The translations under genes and the position numbers were made by a program. The notes beneath the pieces are model-generated. The model was given only the letters and a program-made list of their open reading frames with translations, made no database searches and was not told where the DNA came from. From NCBI RefSeq assembly GCF_002278135.3, contig NZ_CP029425.2, forward strand, positions 8,408,001 to 8,472,000: a stretch of 64,000 nucleotides of DNA. Reading direction: 5' to 3'. Numbering within the stretch: position 1 is the first letter of the stretch; every line of letters begins with the position of its first letter. The DNA comes from Bradyrhizobium ottawaense. GTDB taxonomy: Bacteria > Pseudomonadota > Alphaproteobacteria > Rhizobiales > Xanthobacteraceae. This document shows positions 43,755-51,534 of the stretch, piece after piece.

Positions 43755-43788
43755 GGGCTCCGGGTCCGTATCAGGAGTGGGGTAAAGC

Positions 43789-46599
43789 GTGGCAGGGCGG
43801 CAGCGAATAGACCGCGTCAGGCGACAGTACAACCAATGGGTCGCCAACCAGACGCTGGAGGACTATGCGCTGCGCTTCACGGCCAAGAGCGCGCGCCGCT
43901 GGTCCGCCGCCCGGGTCGCCAACACGGCGCTGGGCGCGATCTCGTTCCTGGCGATGGAGGCGATCGGCGGCACCATCACGCTGAACTATGGCGTCACCAA
44001 CGCGGCCGCCGCCATCCTCGTGGTCTCGACCATCATCTTCTGCTGTGGCGTGCCAATCGCCTACTATGCCGCCAAATGCGGCATCGACATCGACCTGCTC
44101 ACGCGCGGCGCCGGCTTCGGCTACATCGGCTCCACCGTCACCTCGCTGATCTATGCGTCCTTCACCTTCATCTTCTTTGCGATCGAAGCCGTAATCCTCG
44201 CGTCCGCGCTCGAGATGTGCTTCGGGATTCCGCGGCCGATCGGCTACCTCATCAGCGCGGTCGTCATCATCCCGCTGGTGGCCTACGGCATCACGCTGAT
44301 CAGCCGCTTCCAATTGTGGACGCAGCCGCTGTGGATCGTGCTCCACATCATTCCGTTCGCGGCGATCGCCTGGCACAACCCGCACTCCTTCACGGAGTGG
44401 CGCAAGTTCTCGGGCGAGCACGGCGACCTCACCGGGCATTTCGACCTGCTGCTGTTCGGGGTTGCGGCCTCGGTGGTGTTTTCGCTGGTGGCGCAGATCG
44501 GCGAGCAGGTCGACTTCCTGCGATTTTTGCCGCGCGATCGCCGCGCCTCCAGGGCGTCGTGGTGGGTGGCGATGATGAGCGCGGGACCGGGCTGGATCGT
44601 GCTTGGCGCCTTGAAGCTCCTCGCGGGTTCCTTCCTCGCCTTCTTCGCGCTCAGCCACGGGGTGCCGCCCGAGGAGGCCGCCGAGCCCGCGCATATGTAT
44701 CTCGAAGCGTTCCGCTATGTGCTGTCGCAGCCCGACCTCGCGCTGGCGTTGACCGGCACGTTCGTGATCCTGTCCCAGGTGAAGATCAACGTCACCAACG
44801 CCTATGCCGGATCGATCGCCTGGTCGAACTTCTTCTCGCGCCTGACCCACAGCCATCCCGGCCGCGTCGTCTGGCTGGTTTTCAACGTCATCGTGGCGCT
44901 CCTGTTGATGGAGATCGGCGTCTACAAGGCCCTGGAGCAGACCCTGGCGCTCTATTCGAACGTCGCGATCGCCTGGGTCGGCGCGCTGGTCGCGGATCTC
45001 GTCGTCAACAAGCCGCTTGGATTGCGGCCGCAGCAGATCGAATTCAAGCGCGCGCATCTCTACGACGTCAATCCGGTCGGCGTGGGGGCGATGACGATCG
45101 CGACCATTGTCTCCATCAGCGCCTTTTACGGCCTGTTCGGGCCGACCGCGAAGGCGCTGTCGGCCTTCATAGCGCTGGCCGTCGCCTTCATTGCCGCACC
45201 GTTGATTGCCTGGGCCACGGACGGCAAGTACTACATCGCGCGAAAGCCGAAGCGGAGCTGGCAGGACATCGAGGCGATCCAGTGTTGCATCTGCGAGCAC
45301 GCGTTCGAGCCGGAGGACATGGCTTCCTGCCCCGCTTACGCCGGACCGATCTGCTCCTTGTGCTGTTCGCTGGATGCCCGCTGCCACGATCTCTGCAAGC
45401 CGCACGCGCGGATTCAGGCGCAGGTGTCGGAGACGCTGGGCAAGCTGATGCCGCAGCCGATCTACGCGCGCATCAACTCGCAGCTCGGCCACTATATCGG
45501 CGTTTTCGCAGTCTCCGCCGGCCTCGTCGCGCTGGTGCTGGGCCTGATCTATCTGCAGACCTCGGCGAGCGTGCATGGCGAGAACGCGCTCGTCTCCGAC
45601 GTGCTCTGGAAGGTGTTCTTCTCGCTCAGCATCATCATCGGCGTGGTGGCGTGGCTGTTCGTGCTGGCGCAGCAGAGCCGCCGCGCCGCCGAGGAAGAGA
45701 CGCGGCGGCAGACAGCGCTTCTGATCCAGGAGATCGACGCGCACAAGCGCACCGACGCCGAGTTGCAGCGCGCCAAGGAGGTCGCCGAATCCGCCAACCT
45801 CGCCAAGAGCCGTTATGTCGTCGGCCTGAGCCACGAGCTGCGCTCACCGCTGAACGCGATCAGCGGCTATGCCCAGCTGCTGGAGCAAGATACGACGCTG
45901 AGCACGAAGCCGCGCGACCAGGTTCGCGTCGTCCGCCGCAGCGCCGACCACCTCTCCGGCCTGATCGACGGCATTCTGGACATCTCAAAGATCGAGGCGG
46001 GACGGCTGTATCTGTCGCGCGACGAGGTGCGCCTCAGCGAATTCCTCGACCAGCTGGTCGGCATGTTCCGCCTGCAGGCTGCCGCCAAGGGCATCGACTT
46101 CGTGTTCCGCCGGCCGGCGTATTTGCCGCTGGTGGTCTATGCCGATGAGAAACGGCTGCGCCAGGTGTTGATCAATTTGCTCTCCAACGCCATCAAGTTC
46201 ACCCAGACCGGCAGCGTGCAGTTCGTCGTGCACTATCGCAGCCCCGTTGCCGAGTTCGAGGTGATCGACACCGGTCCCGGCATCCAGGGCGACGATCTCG
46301 AACGCATCTTCGCGCCGTTCGAGCGTGGTGCGCTCGGCGTTTCGCAGCCGCAAACCGGCACGGGACTCGGCCTGACCATCAGCCGGCTGCTCGCCGGCGT
46401 GATGGGCGGCGATATCAAGGTCATGAGCACGGTCGGCGCCGGCTCGACGTTCAAGGTCAAGATCCTGCTCTCGGAGGTCACCAATCCCCAGCGGTCGCGC
46501 CGGTGGAGGCTCCCATCTCCGGCTATCACGGCGCGCGCAAGACCATCCTCATCACCGACGATGATCCCGTCCATCGCGACCTCCTGCGCGAGGTGCTGA
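43789..46599 (+). CDS. Histidine kinase with NCS1-permease-like sensor and cysteine-rich module
   Basis: 936 codons. Residues 1 to about 490 form a 12-helix domain resembling NCS1 nucleobase/hydantoin/allantoin permeases (NTALGAISFLAMEAIGGTI, RGAGFGYIGSTVTSLIYASF, QIGEQVDFLRFLPRDRR, ILSQVKINVTNAYAGSIAW). A cysteine-rich stretch (about 499-538, nine cysteines: CCIC, SCP, CSLCC, RCHDLC) looks metal-binding. Two more helices (about 565-645) lead into HisKA with phosphorylatable His682 (LSHELRSPLNAI) and an ATPase domain with INLLSNAIKF, DTGPGI and GTGLGLTIS. The last about 30 codons (from 46507) are out-of-frame reading of a receiver domain: see the frameshift finding. GTG start, AGGAG upstream. 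It is divergent from the urea/amide operon and probably senses its substrates. Confidence 0.85.
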   Translation: MAGRQRIDRVRRQYNQWVANQTLEDYALRFTAKSARRWSAARVANTALGAISFLAMEAIGGTITLNYGVTNAAAAILVVSTIIFCCGVPIAYYAAKCGIDIDLLTRGAGFGYIGSTVTSLIYASFTFIFFAIEAVILASALEMCFGIPRPIGYLISAVVIIPLVAYGITLISRFQLWTQPLWIVLHIIPFAAIAWHNPHSFTEWRKFSGEHGDLTGHFDLLLFGVAASVVFSLVAQIGEQVDFLRFLPRDRRASRASWWVAMMSAGPGWIVLGALKLLAGSFLAFFALSHGVPPEEAAEPAHMYLEAFRYVLSQPDLALALTGTFVILSQVKINVTNAYAGSIAWSNFFSRLTHSHPGRVVWLVFNVIVALLLMEIGVYKALEQTLALYSNVAIAWVGALVADLVVNKPLGLRPQQIEFKRAHLYDVNPVGVGAMTIATIVSISAFYGLFGPTAKALSAFIALAVAFIAAPLIAWATDGKYYIARKPKRSWQDIEAIQCCICEHAFEPEDMASCPAYAGPICSLCCSLDARCHDLCKPHARIQAQVSETLGKLMPQPIYARINSQLGHYIGVFAVSAGLVALVLGLIYLQTSASVHGENALVSDVLWKVFFSLSIIIGVVAWLFVLAQQSRRAAEEETRRQTALLIQEIDAHKRTDAELQRAKEVAESANLAKSRYVVGLSHELRSPLNAISGYAQLLEQDTTLSTKPRDQVRVVRRSADHLSGLIDGILDISKIEAGRLYLSRDEVRLSEFLDQLVGMFRLQAAAKGIDFVFRRPAYLPLVVYADEKRLRQVLINLLSNAIKFTQTGSVQFVVHYRSPVAEFEVIDTGPGIQGDDLERIFAPFERGALGVSQPQTGTGLGLTISRLLAGVMGGDIKVMSTVGAGSTFKVKILLSEVTNPQRSRRWRLPSPAITARARPSSSPTMIPSIATSCARC

Positions 46600-47159
46600 C
46601 GCCGCTCGGCTTCATCCTGCTGAGCGCCCCCGACGGCCCCGGCTGCCTCGCATTGGCGCAGCATTGCCGGCCCGATCTGTTCCTGCTCGACATCTCGATG
46701 CCCGCCATGGACGGCTGGGCCGTCGCGGAGGCCTTGCGCGCGAGCGGCCATCACCAGGCGCGCATCCTGATGGTATCGGCCAGCGCGATCGAGGCCCACG
46801 GCGCGCCGCTGGCGCAGCCCTTCCACGACGGCTATCTGATGAAGCCGATCGACATCCCGCGGATTCTGGAGACGATCCGCCAGCTCCTCAGGATCGAATG
46901 GCAATATGGCTCGGACGAGATTCCCGTGTCATTCTGGCGCCCCGAAAGCGGATCGAGGCCGCCGGCGCGGCACATCGAGGCCCTGATCGGGCTCGGCCGG
47001 ATCGGCTACGTCAAGGGCATCCAGTTGAAGCTGGACGAGATCGGCAGCGAGCATCCGGAACATGCCGATTTCGTCGCGCAGATGCGGTCGCTGGTCGACC
47101 GCTTCGATCTCGAGCAGTACATGTCCACATTGAAGACGTTGCATGCGCATGAACATTGA
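46503..47159 (+). CDS. Receiver-domain protein, probable C-terminal part of a hybrid kinase
   Basis: 218 residues. A receiver domain (about 12-130) has the acidic pocket ITDDDP, phospho-acceptor Asp63 in LFLLDISMPAMDGW, and the lysine in YLMKPIDI. A helical tail (about 150-215, HIEALIGLGRIGYVKGIQLKLDEI) follows, as in the signal-relay regions of some hybrid kinases. The only possible start is a GTG at 46503 with no ribosome site, 97 bases inside the kinase frame. One extra base in the C run at 46486-46489 would fuse it to the kinase. It overlaps the following regulator gene. Confidence 0.75.
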   Translation: MEAPISGYHGARKTILITDDDPVHRDLLREVLTPLGFILLSAPDGPGCLALAQHCRPDLFLLDISMPAMDGWAVAEALRASGHHQARILMVSASAIEAHGAPLAQPFHDGYLMKPIDIPRILETIRQLLRIEWQYGSDEIPVSFWRPESGSRPPARHIEALIGLGRIGYVKGIQLKLDEIGSEHPEHADFVAQMRSLVDRFDLEQYMSTLKTLHAHEH

Positions 47160-48069
47160 GTCGAAAAAGCGCGACGTCGCGCTCGTCGTGGACGACTCTC
47201 CCGAGACGCTGCGGCTGCTTACCGACGCGCTCGACGGCGCCGGCATGACGGTGATGGTGGCGCTCGACGGCGCGGCAGCGATACGTATCATCGACCAGAT
47301 CACGCCCGACATCGTTCTGCTCGATGCCGTGATGCCCGGCATCGACGGCTTCGAGACCTGCCGCCGGCTCAAGCGCGATGCCGGTCTTGCCAATGTCCCC
47401 GTGATCTTCATGACGGGGCTCGCTGAAACCGAGCATATCGTTCGCGGGCTCGAGGCCGGCGGCGTCGATTACGTGACCAAGCCGATCGTGATCGAAGAGA
47501 TGCTGGCGCGCATCCGCGTCCATCTCGGCAATGCCCGCCTGACCCAGAGCGCGCGCGCAGCGCTCGACGTCTCCGGCCGCTTCCTGTTCGCGGTCGATCG
47601 CCAGGGCAATGTGCTGTGGGCGACGCCGCAGGCGCAGAAGCTGCTGTCCGATCATCACGGCGCACAGGCCGACGACTTCGTCCTCCCGGCATCGCTGCTG
47701 CAATGGCTGGAGCAGGCCAGGGCCAAGGGCAGCGCGAAATCCCAGGCGGCTTCCTTGCCCGACAACCCGCAGCTGCGGCTCTATTACATGGGCGAGACCG
47801 CGCCGAACGAGTTTTTGCTGCGGCTCTCCAGGGAGTCCGGCACCGCACTGCCTCCGGAATTCACCAGCGAGCTCGGCCTCACCACCCGCGAGGGCGAGGT
47901 GCTGGCCTGGCTCAGCAAGGGCAAGACTAACCGCGACATCGCGCAAATCCTAGGCCTCAGCCCGCGCACGGTCGACAAGCATCTCGAGCAGATCTACGCC
48001 AAGCTCGGCGTGGAGAATCGGACGGCGGCGGCGGCGATTGCGGCGAACGCGACGCGAAGGAATTCGTGA
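47143..48069 (+). CDS. LuxR/NarL-family response regulator
   Basis: 308 residues. Receiver domain (about 10-130) with VVDDSP, phospho-acceptor Asp61 in VLLDAVMPGIDGF and YVTKPI; a middle segment (about 140-230) that looks PAS-like (GRFLFAVDRQGNVLWATPQAQKLL); and a C-terminal LuxR-type DNA-binding domain (about 240-300, LTTREGEVLAWLSKGKTNRDIAQILGLS, RTVDKHLEQIYAKLGV). It overlaps the receiver-protein gene by 17 bases, and a second ATG at 47149 is possible. It is the presumed output of the kinase cascade and would act on the divergent urea/amide promoter region. Confidence 0.9.
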   Translation: MRMNIESKKRDVALVVDDSPETLRLLTDALDGAGMTVMVALDGAAAIRIIDQITPDIVLLDAVMPGIDGFETCRRLKRDAGLANVPVIFMTGLAETEHIVRGLEAGGVDYVTKPIVIEEMLARIRVHLGNARLTQSARAALDVSGRFLFAVDRQGNVLWATPQAQKLLSDHHGAQADDFVLPASLLQWLEQARAKGSAKSQAASLPDNPQLRLYYMGETAPNEFLLRLSRESGTALPPEFTSELGLTTREGEVLAWLSKGKTNRDIAQILGLSPRTVDKHLEQIYAKLGVENRTAAAAIAANATRRNS

Positions 48070-48113
48070 GCTGCGGTGTGGATGAGTTGGCGCGCCGTTG
48101 ATCCAACAACCGA

Positions 48114-48256
48114 TGTCGTCCCGGACAAGCGAAGCGCCGATCCGGGACCCATAACCACAGGAAGATGTTTGGCGCAGACTCGGAGTTACCTGCTCGCTCC
48201 ATAACCACTCCCTGCGGTTATGGATCCCGGGTTCGCTTCGCGCCCCGGGACGACGG
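48114..48256. repeat. Dispersed palindromic repeat, family A (copy 2)
   Basis: Nearly the reverse complement of 1425-1572 along the full length, including the less palindromic centre (GGCGCAGACTCGGAGTTACC against the complementary strand of copy 1). It lies between the response regulator and the convergent monooxygenase gene. Confidence 0.8.
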
Positions 48257-48313
48257 CGGAGTGTGGTGTGAGCGTCGCCGCCCCCTCACACGAACCCGCA
48301 CCCACGAACTTCC

Positions 48314-49816
48314 TCACCCGTACACAAACGCCTTGTCATCCAGGTCCGTCTTCGGGATCTCGTCCTTTTCGGTCCAGTAATCCTGGCTGTGCTGCCATTC
48401 CGGCTTGTCGCCGCGCTTGGGCAGCAGGTTCATGTTGCGCATCATGTAGCCGGGATTGAAGTTTTCCGGATCGATCCAGGGCAGGATCGGCATGTTGTGG
48501 TCTTCGGGTCGCAGCTTGACCTCGACCTTTTTCTTGCCTTTGGCCTTCATGTGGCCGAGAAGCCGGCAGACGAAGTCGGCGACGAGATCGACTCGCAGCG
48601 TCCAGCTGGCGCGGAAATAGCCGAACACCCAGACCATGTTCGGAACGCCCGTGAACATCATGCCGCGATAGGTGACGGTGTCGCCAAAGGCGAGCGGCTT
48701 GCCGTCGATCTCGAAGGCGATGTCGCCGAGCGCCGCGAGATTGAAGCCGGTCGCGGTGACGATGACATCGGCCTCCAGCAGCTTGCCGGATTTGAGCTGA
48801 ATGCCGTTCTCGACGAAGCATTCGATCTCGTCGGTGACGACGGAGGCCTTGCCGCTGGCGATGCCCTTGAACAGATCGGCATCGGGCACGAAGGCGATGC
48901 GCTGCCGCCACGGCCGGTATGTCGGCGTGAAATGCGTCTCGACGTCGTAGTCGGGACCGAGCACCGCGCTGATCTGGCCGATCAGGTCCTTCTTGACCTG
49001 CTCCGGCTTGGATAGGCAGAGTTTTGTGAAGGCGTCCTGCTCGAACAGGATCTTGCGCCGAACGATCTCGTGGATCCAGGCCTCATCGACCTGAAGCCGG
49101 CGCAGCTCCTCGGCGATCTCGATGGCATTGCGGCCGAGGCGAAAATAGGTCGGCGAACGCTGCAGCATGGTGACATGCGCGCAACTGTCCGCGATGTTCG
49201 GCACCAGCGTCGCCGCGGTCGCGCCCGAGCCGATCACGACGACCTTCTTGTTCGTGAGGTCGAGATCGTCAGGCCAGGTCTGCGGATGGACGACGCGGCC
49301 TTTGAAGCGATCGGTGCCCTTCCATTCCGGCGTGTAGCCTTCCGAATGGCGGTAATAGCCCTGGCACATCCACAGGAAGCTCGCCGTGAAGGTCTTTGCT
49401 TCACCGGTATCGGTCGTAATCGCCTCAATGGTCCAGAGATTCTGCTCGCTCGACCAGCTGGCGGAATTGATCTTGTGCTTGTAGCGGATGTGCTTGGCGA
49501 CATCGTTGTCGTCGATCACCTCGTTCATATAGGCGAGGATTTCTTCGGCGGTCGCGATCGGCGGCCCGACCCAGGGCTTGAAGCTATAGCCGAACGTATG
49601 GAGATCGCTGTCCGAGCGGATGCCGGGATAACGATGCGTGCTCCAGGTGCCGCCGAACGTCGCCTGCGTCTCCAGGATGACATAGCTCGTGCCCGGAAGT
49701 TGCTTCTCGATGTGATAGGCGCTGCCGATGCCGGAGATGCCGGCGCCGACGATCAGCACGTCGAAATGTTCAGAAGCCTGTTTGGCCGTGGCGTGACTGC
49801 GAACAGCGACATTCAT
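48314..49816 (-). CDS. Flavin-containing monooxygenase, Baeyer-Villiger type
   Basis: 500-residue NADPH- and FAD-dependent oxygenase. FAD-binding GxGxxG: LIVGAGISGIGSAYH (about 21-35); second Rossmann motif VVVIGSGATAATLVPN (about 190-206); between them the Baeyer-Villiger fingerprint FKGRVVHPQTWPDD (FxGxxxHxxxWP). GGTWSTHRYPGIRSDSDL is typical of the EthA/4-hydroxyacetophenone monooxygenase branch. It would insert oxygen into a ketone or oxidise a sulfur or nitrogen substrate. The gene is isolated: it converges on the response regulator gene, and a protease gene follows upstream. Substrate unknown. Confidence 0.9.
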   Translation of the reverse strand: MNVAVRSHATAKQASEHFDVLIVGAGISGIGSAYHIEKQLPGTSYVILETQATFGGTWSTHRYPGIRSDSDLHTFGYSFKPWVGPPIATAEEILAYMNEVIDDNDVAKHIRYKHKINSASWSSEQNLWTIEAITTDTGEAKTFTASFLWMCQGYYRHSEGYTPEWKGTDRFKGRVVHPQTWPDDLDLTNKKVVVIGSGATAATLVPNIADSCAHVTMLQRSPTYFRLGRNAIEIAEELRRLQVDEAWIHEIVRRKILFEQDAFTKLCLSKPEQVKKDLIGQISAVLGPDYDVETHFTPTYRPWRQRIAFVPDADLFKGIASGKASVVTDEIECFVENGIQLKSGKLLEADVIVTATGFNLAALGDIAFEIDGKPLAFGDTVTYRGMMFTGVPNMVWVFGYFRASWTLRVDLVADFVCRLLGHMKAKGKKKVEVKLRPEDHNMPILPWIDPENFNPGYMMRNMNLLPKRGDKPEWQHSQDYWTEKDEIPKTDLDDKAFVYG

Positions 49817-49940
49817 TGTTGCTTCTATGCCTTGCTTGTTTTTGTGGCCGTCCTTGACGAACGACGCGTTTCCTCCGCGGCCGGCATGATCGCCCGCCGC
49901 GCTTCCGCTTCAAAATGACATAGATCAAGTTGCGGTCAAA

Positions 49941-50687
49941 TCACAGTGCCGCACCCCAGCTCCGCGCGGTCTGCAAGATCCAGTCGCGGTAGAGCGTGAG
50001 CGGCGTGACGCCGGTCAATCCGCCGCAGCCATCGCCGGCGTTCGGTCCCGTCGCCCAGCTGATGACACCGACAAGCACGGCACCGCTCGGCTTGTCCTCG
50101 AACACGGGACCGCCGGAATCGCCGGTACAAGCGCCAATTCCGTCGCGAACACCGTTGGTTACGGGATCGACCAGGCGGATCTGAAGCGTGCCGGGCTGGC
50201 CCGTGACGACAAGGCCCGCGACGCGCGTGGCCCCGCCGCTCCTGCCATCACCGCGCATGGTGACACCGGTACCGGCAATGACGAAACGGCTACCGGCCTG
50301 GATTGGAATATTCGGCGTGCCGACCAGCACCGTCGATTTTCCCTTGGGTGGAATTTCCAGTTGCAGCAGCGCCACGTCTGCGCCGGCGCGATGCACCTGC
50401 GCCTTGTAGCTGGGATGGATCGCGATGGTGCGCACGTTCAGCAATTGCGGCGCGCCACCGCTGCGATCGACGATCTTGTAGTCCGCGCCCGGCGGCACGC
50501 AGTGAGCGCCGGTCAATACGATCCTGGGCGCGATCAGAGTGCCGGTGCAGGAATTGCCGCGCGAGCCGACGATGGTGACGACGGCGCGCGCGACGCCGTC
50601 GGCCTGCGGCGTGCCGCCGCCGACGATGGCATGGGCGGGTGTGGCGAGCAGCAGCGCAGTCGTGATGAACGTGGCAAGCTTCTTCAT
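49941..50687 (-). CDS. Secreted chymotrypsin-fold serine protease without a propeptide
   Basis: 248 residues, family S1. A signal peptide (1-20, ending PAHA) leads directly to IVGGG, the N-terminus that in trypsin-like enzymes must be freed to activate the protease. Catalytic triad: His62 in LTGAHCV, Asp104 in GADVALLQL and Ser191 in CTGDSGGP. The residue six before the serine, which sets S1 specificity, is Gly185, so trypsin-like cleavage after Lys/Arg is not expected. The frame is open to 50852, but the ATG at 50687 starts the signal peptide. It probably acts in the periplasm or outside the cell. No inhibitor gene is adjacent. Confidence 0.9.
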   Translation of the reverse strand: MKKLATFITTALLLATPAHAIVGGGTPQADGVARAVVTIVGSRGNSCTGTLIAPRIVLTGAHCVPPGADYKIVDRSGGAPQLLNVRTIAIHPSYKAQVHRAGADVALLQLEIPPKGKSTVLVGTPNIPIQAGSRFVIAGTGVTMRGDGRSGGATRVAGLVVTGQPGTLQIRLVDPVTNGVRDGIGACTGDSGGPVFEDKPSGAVLVGVISWATGPNAGDGCGGLTGVTPLTLYRDWILQTARSWGAAL

Positions 50688-50788
50688 GGGAACACGCTTC
50701 GGTATTGGCGGCGGCAGATTGCTTCGGACTGGCCCTTGCCGATAGCGCATGCTAGCCCTCTTGGAAAGGAATTGGCGAGGGCAGGATA

Positions 50789-51424
50789 GTGGCGATCGAG
50801 GCGGTGATCTTTGACTTTGGCGGCGTGCTGACGAGTTCACCGTTCGAAGCATTCGCGCGGTTCGAGACCGAGCGCGGCCTGCCGGTCGACATCATCCGGC
50901 GGACCAACGCCGCCAACCACCTGGAAAACGCATGGGCCAAGTTCGAGCGGGCCGAGGTCGATATCGATACCTTCGACGAATTGTTCGCGACGGAATCGCT
51001 CGCACTCGGCGCGGAGGTGCGCGGTCGCGACGTGCTGCCGCTGCTGCAGGGCGATCTGCGCCCCGAGATGGTCGAGGCGCTGAAGCGCATCAAGGCGCAA
51101 TTCAAGACCGGCTGCATCACCAACAATCTGCCTGCCAATGCCATCGGCAGCATGACCGGGCGCTCCCTCTACATCGCCGAAGTCATGGTGCTGTTCGACC
51201 ACGTGATCGAATCCGCCAAGATCGGCCTGCGCAAGCCCGATCCGCGAATCTACAGGCTGATGGTCGAGACACTGAAGGGCGATCCGAACAATTGCGTCTA
51301 TCTCGACGATCTCGGCGTCAATCTGAAACCCGCGCGCGAGATGGGCATGACCACGATCAAGGTGACGAGCAGCGCGCAGGCGATTGCGGAGCTTGAGGCG
51401 GCGACGGGGCTGAAGCTGGGGTAG
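50789..51424 (+). CDS. HAD-superfamily hydrolase, subfamily IA
   Basis: 211 residues. The nucleophile loop is VIFDFGGVLTS (Asp9); the second aspartate of the usual DxD is replaced by glycine (DFG), as in the YihX/ACAD10-like branch. Motif II is ITNN, motif III lysine lies in IGLRKPDP, and motif IV is VYLDDLGVN. An all-helical cap lies at about 20-90. The GTG at 50789 follows GGATA/AGGGCAGGA. It probably hydrolyses a small phosphate ester, although loss of the DxD second aspartate leaves the general acid uncertain. It converges on mtnA across a family C repeat and is divergent from the protease gene. Confidence 0.85.
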   Translation: MAIEAVIFDFGGVLTSSPFEAFARFETERGLPVDIIRRTNAANHLENAWAKFERAEVDIDTFDELFATESLALGAEVRGRDVLPLLQGDLRPEMVEALKRIKAQFKTGCITNNLPANAIGSMTGRSLYIAEVMVLFDHVIESAKIGLRKPDPRIYRLMVETLKGDPNNCVYLDDLGVNLKPAREMGMTTIKVTSSAQAIAELEAATGLKLG

Positions 51425-51451
51425 GCACCTCGTCGTTGCGAGGCACGAAGC

Positions 51452-51532
51452 CGTAGGGTGGGCAAAGCGAAGCGTACCCACCACAAGCAGATGGTGGGCA
51501 CGGCGCTTTCGCGCCTTTGCCCACCCTACGAG
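51452..51532. repeat. Dispersed palindromic repeat, family C (copy 2)
   Basis: CGTAGGGTGGGCAAAGCGAAG at the left and GCGCCTTTGCCCACCCTACG at the right, matching 13141-13234. It ends three bases before the mtnA stop codon and separates two convergent genes. Confidence 0.85.
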
Positions 51533-51534
51533 AG

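Noticed and set aside
43737..46148. An 803-codon open frame on the plus strand overlapping the kinase
   Set aside because: Arg/Ala-rich translation without domains; the other frame encodes the permease-kinase with clear motifs.
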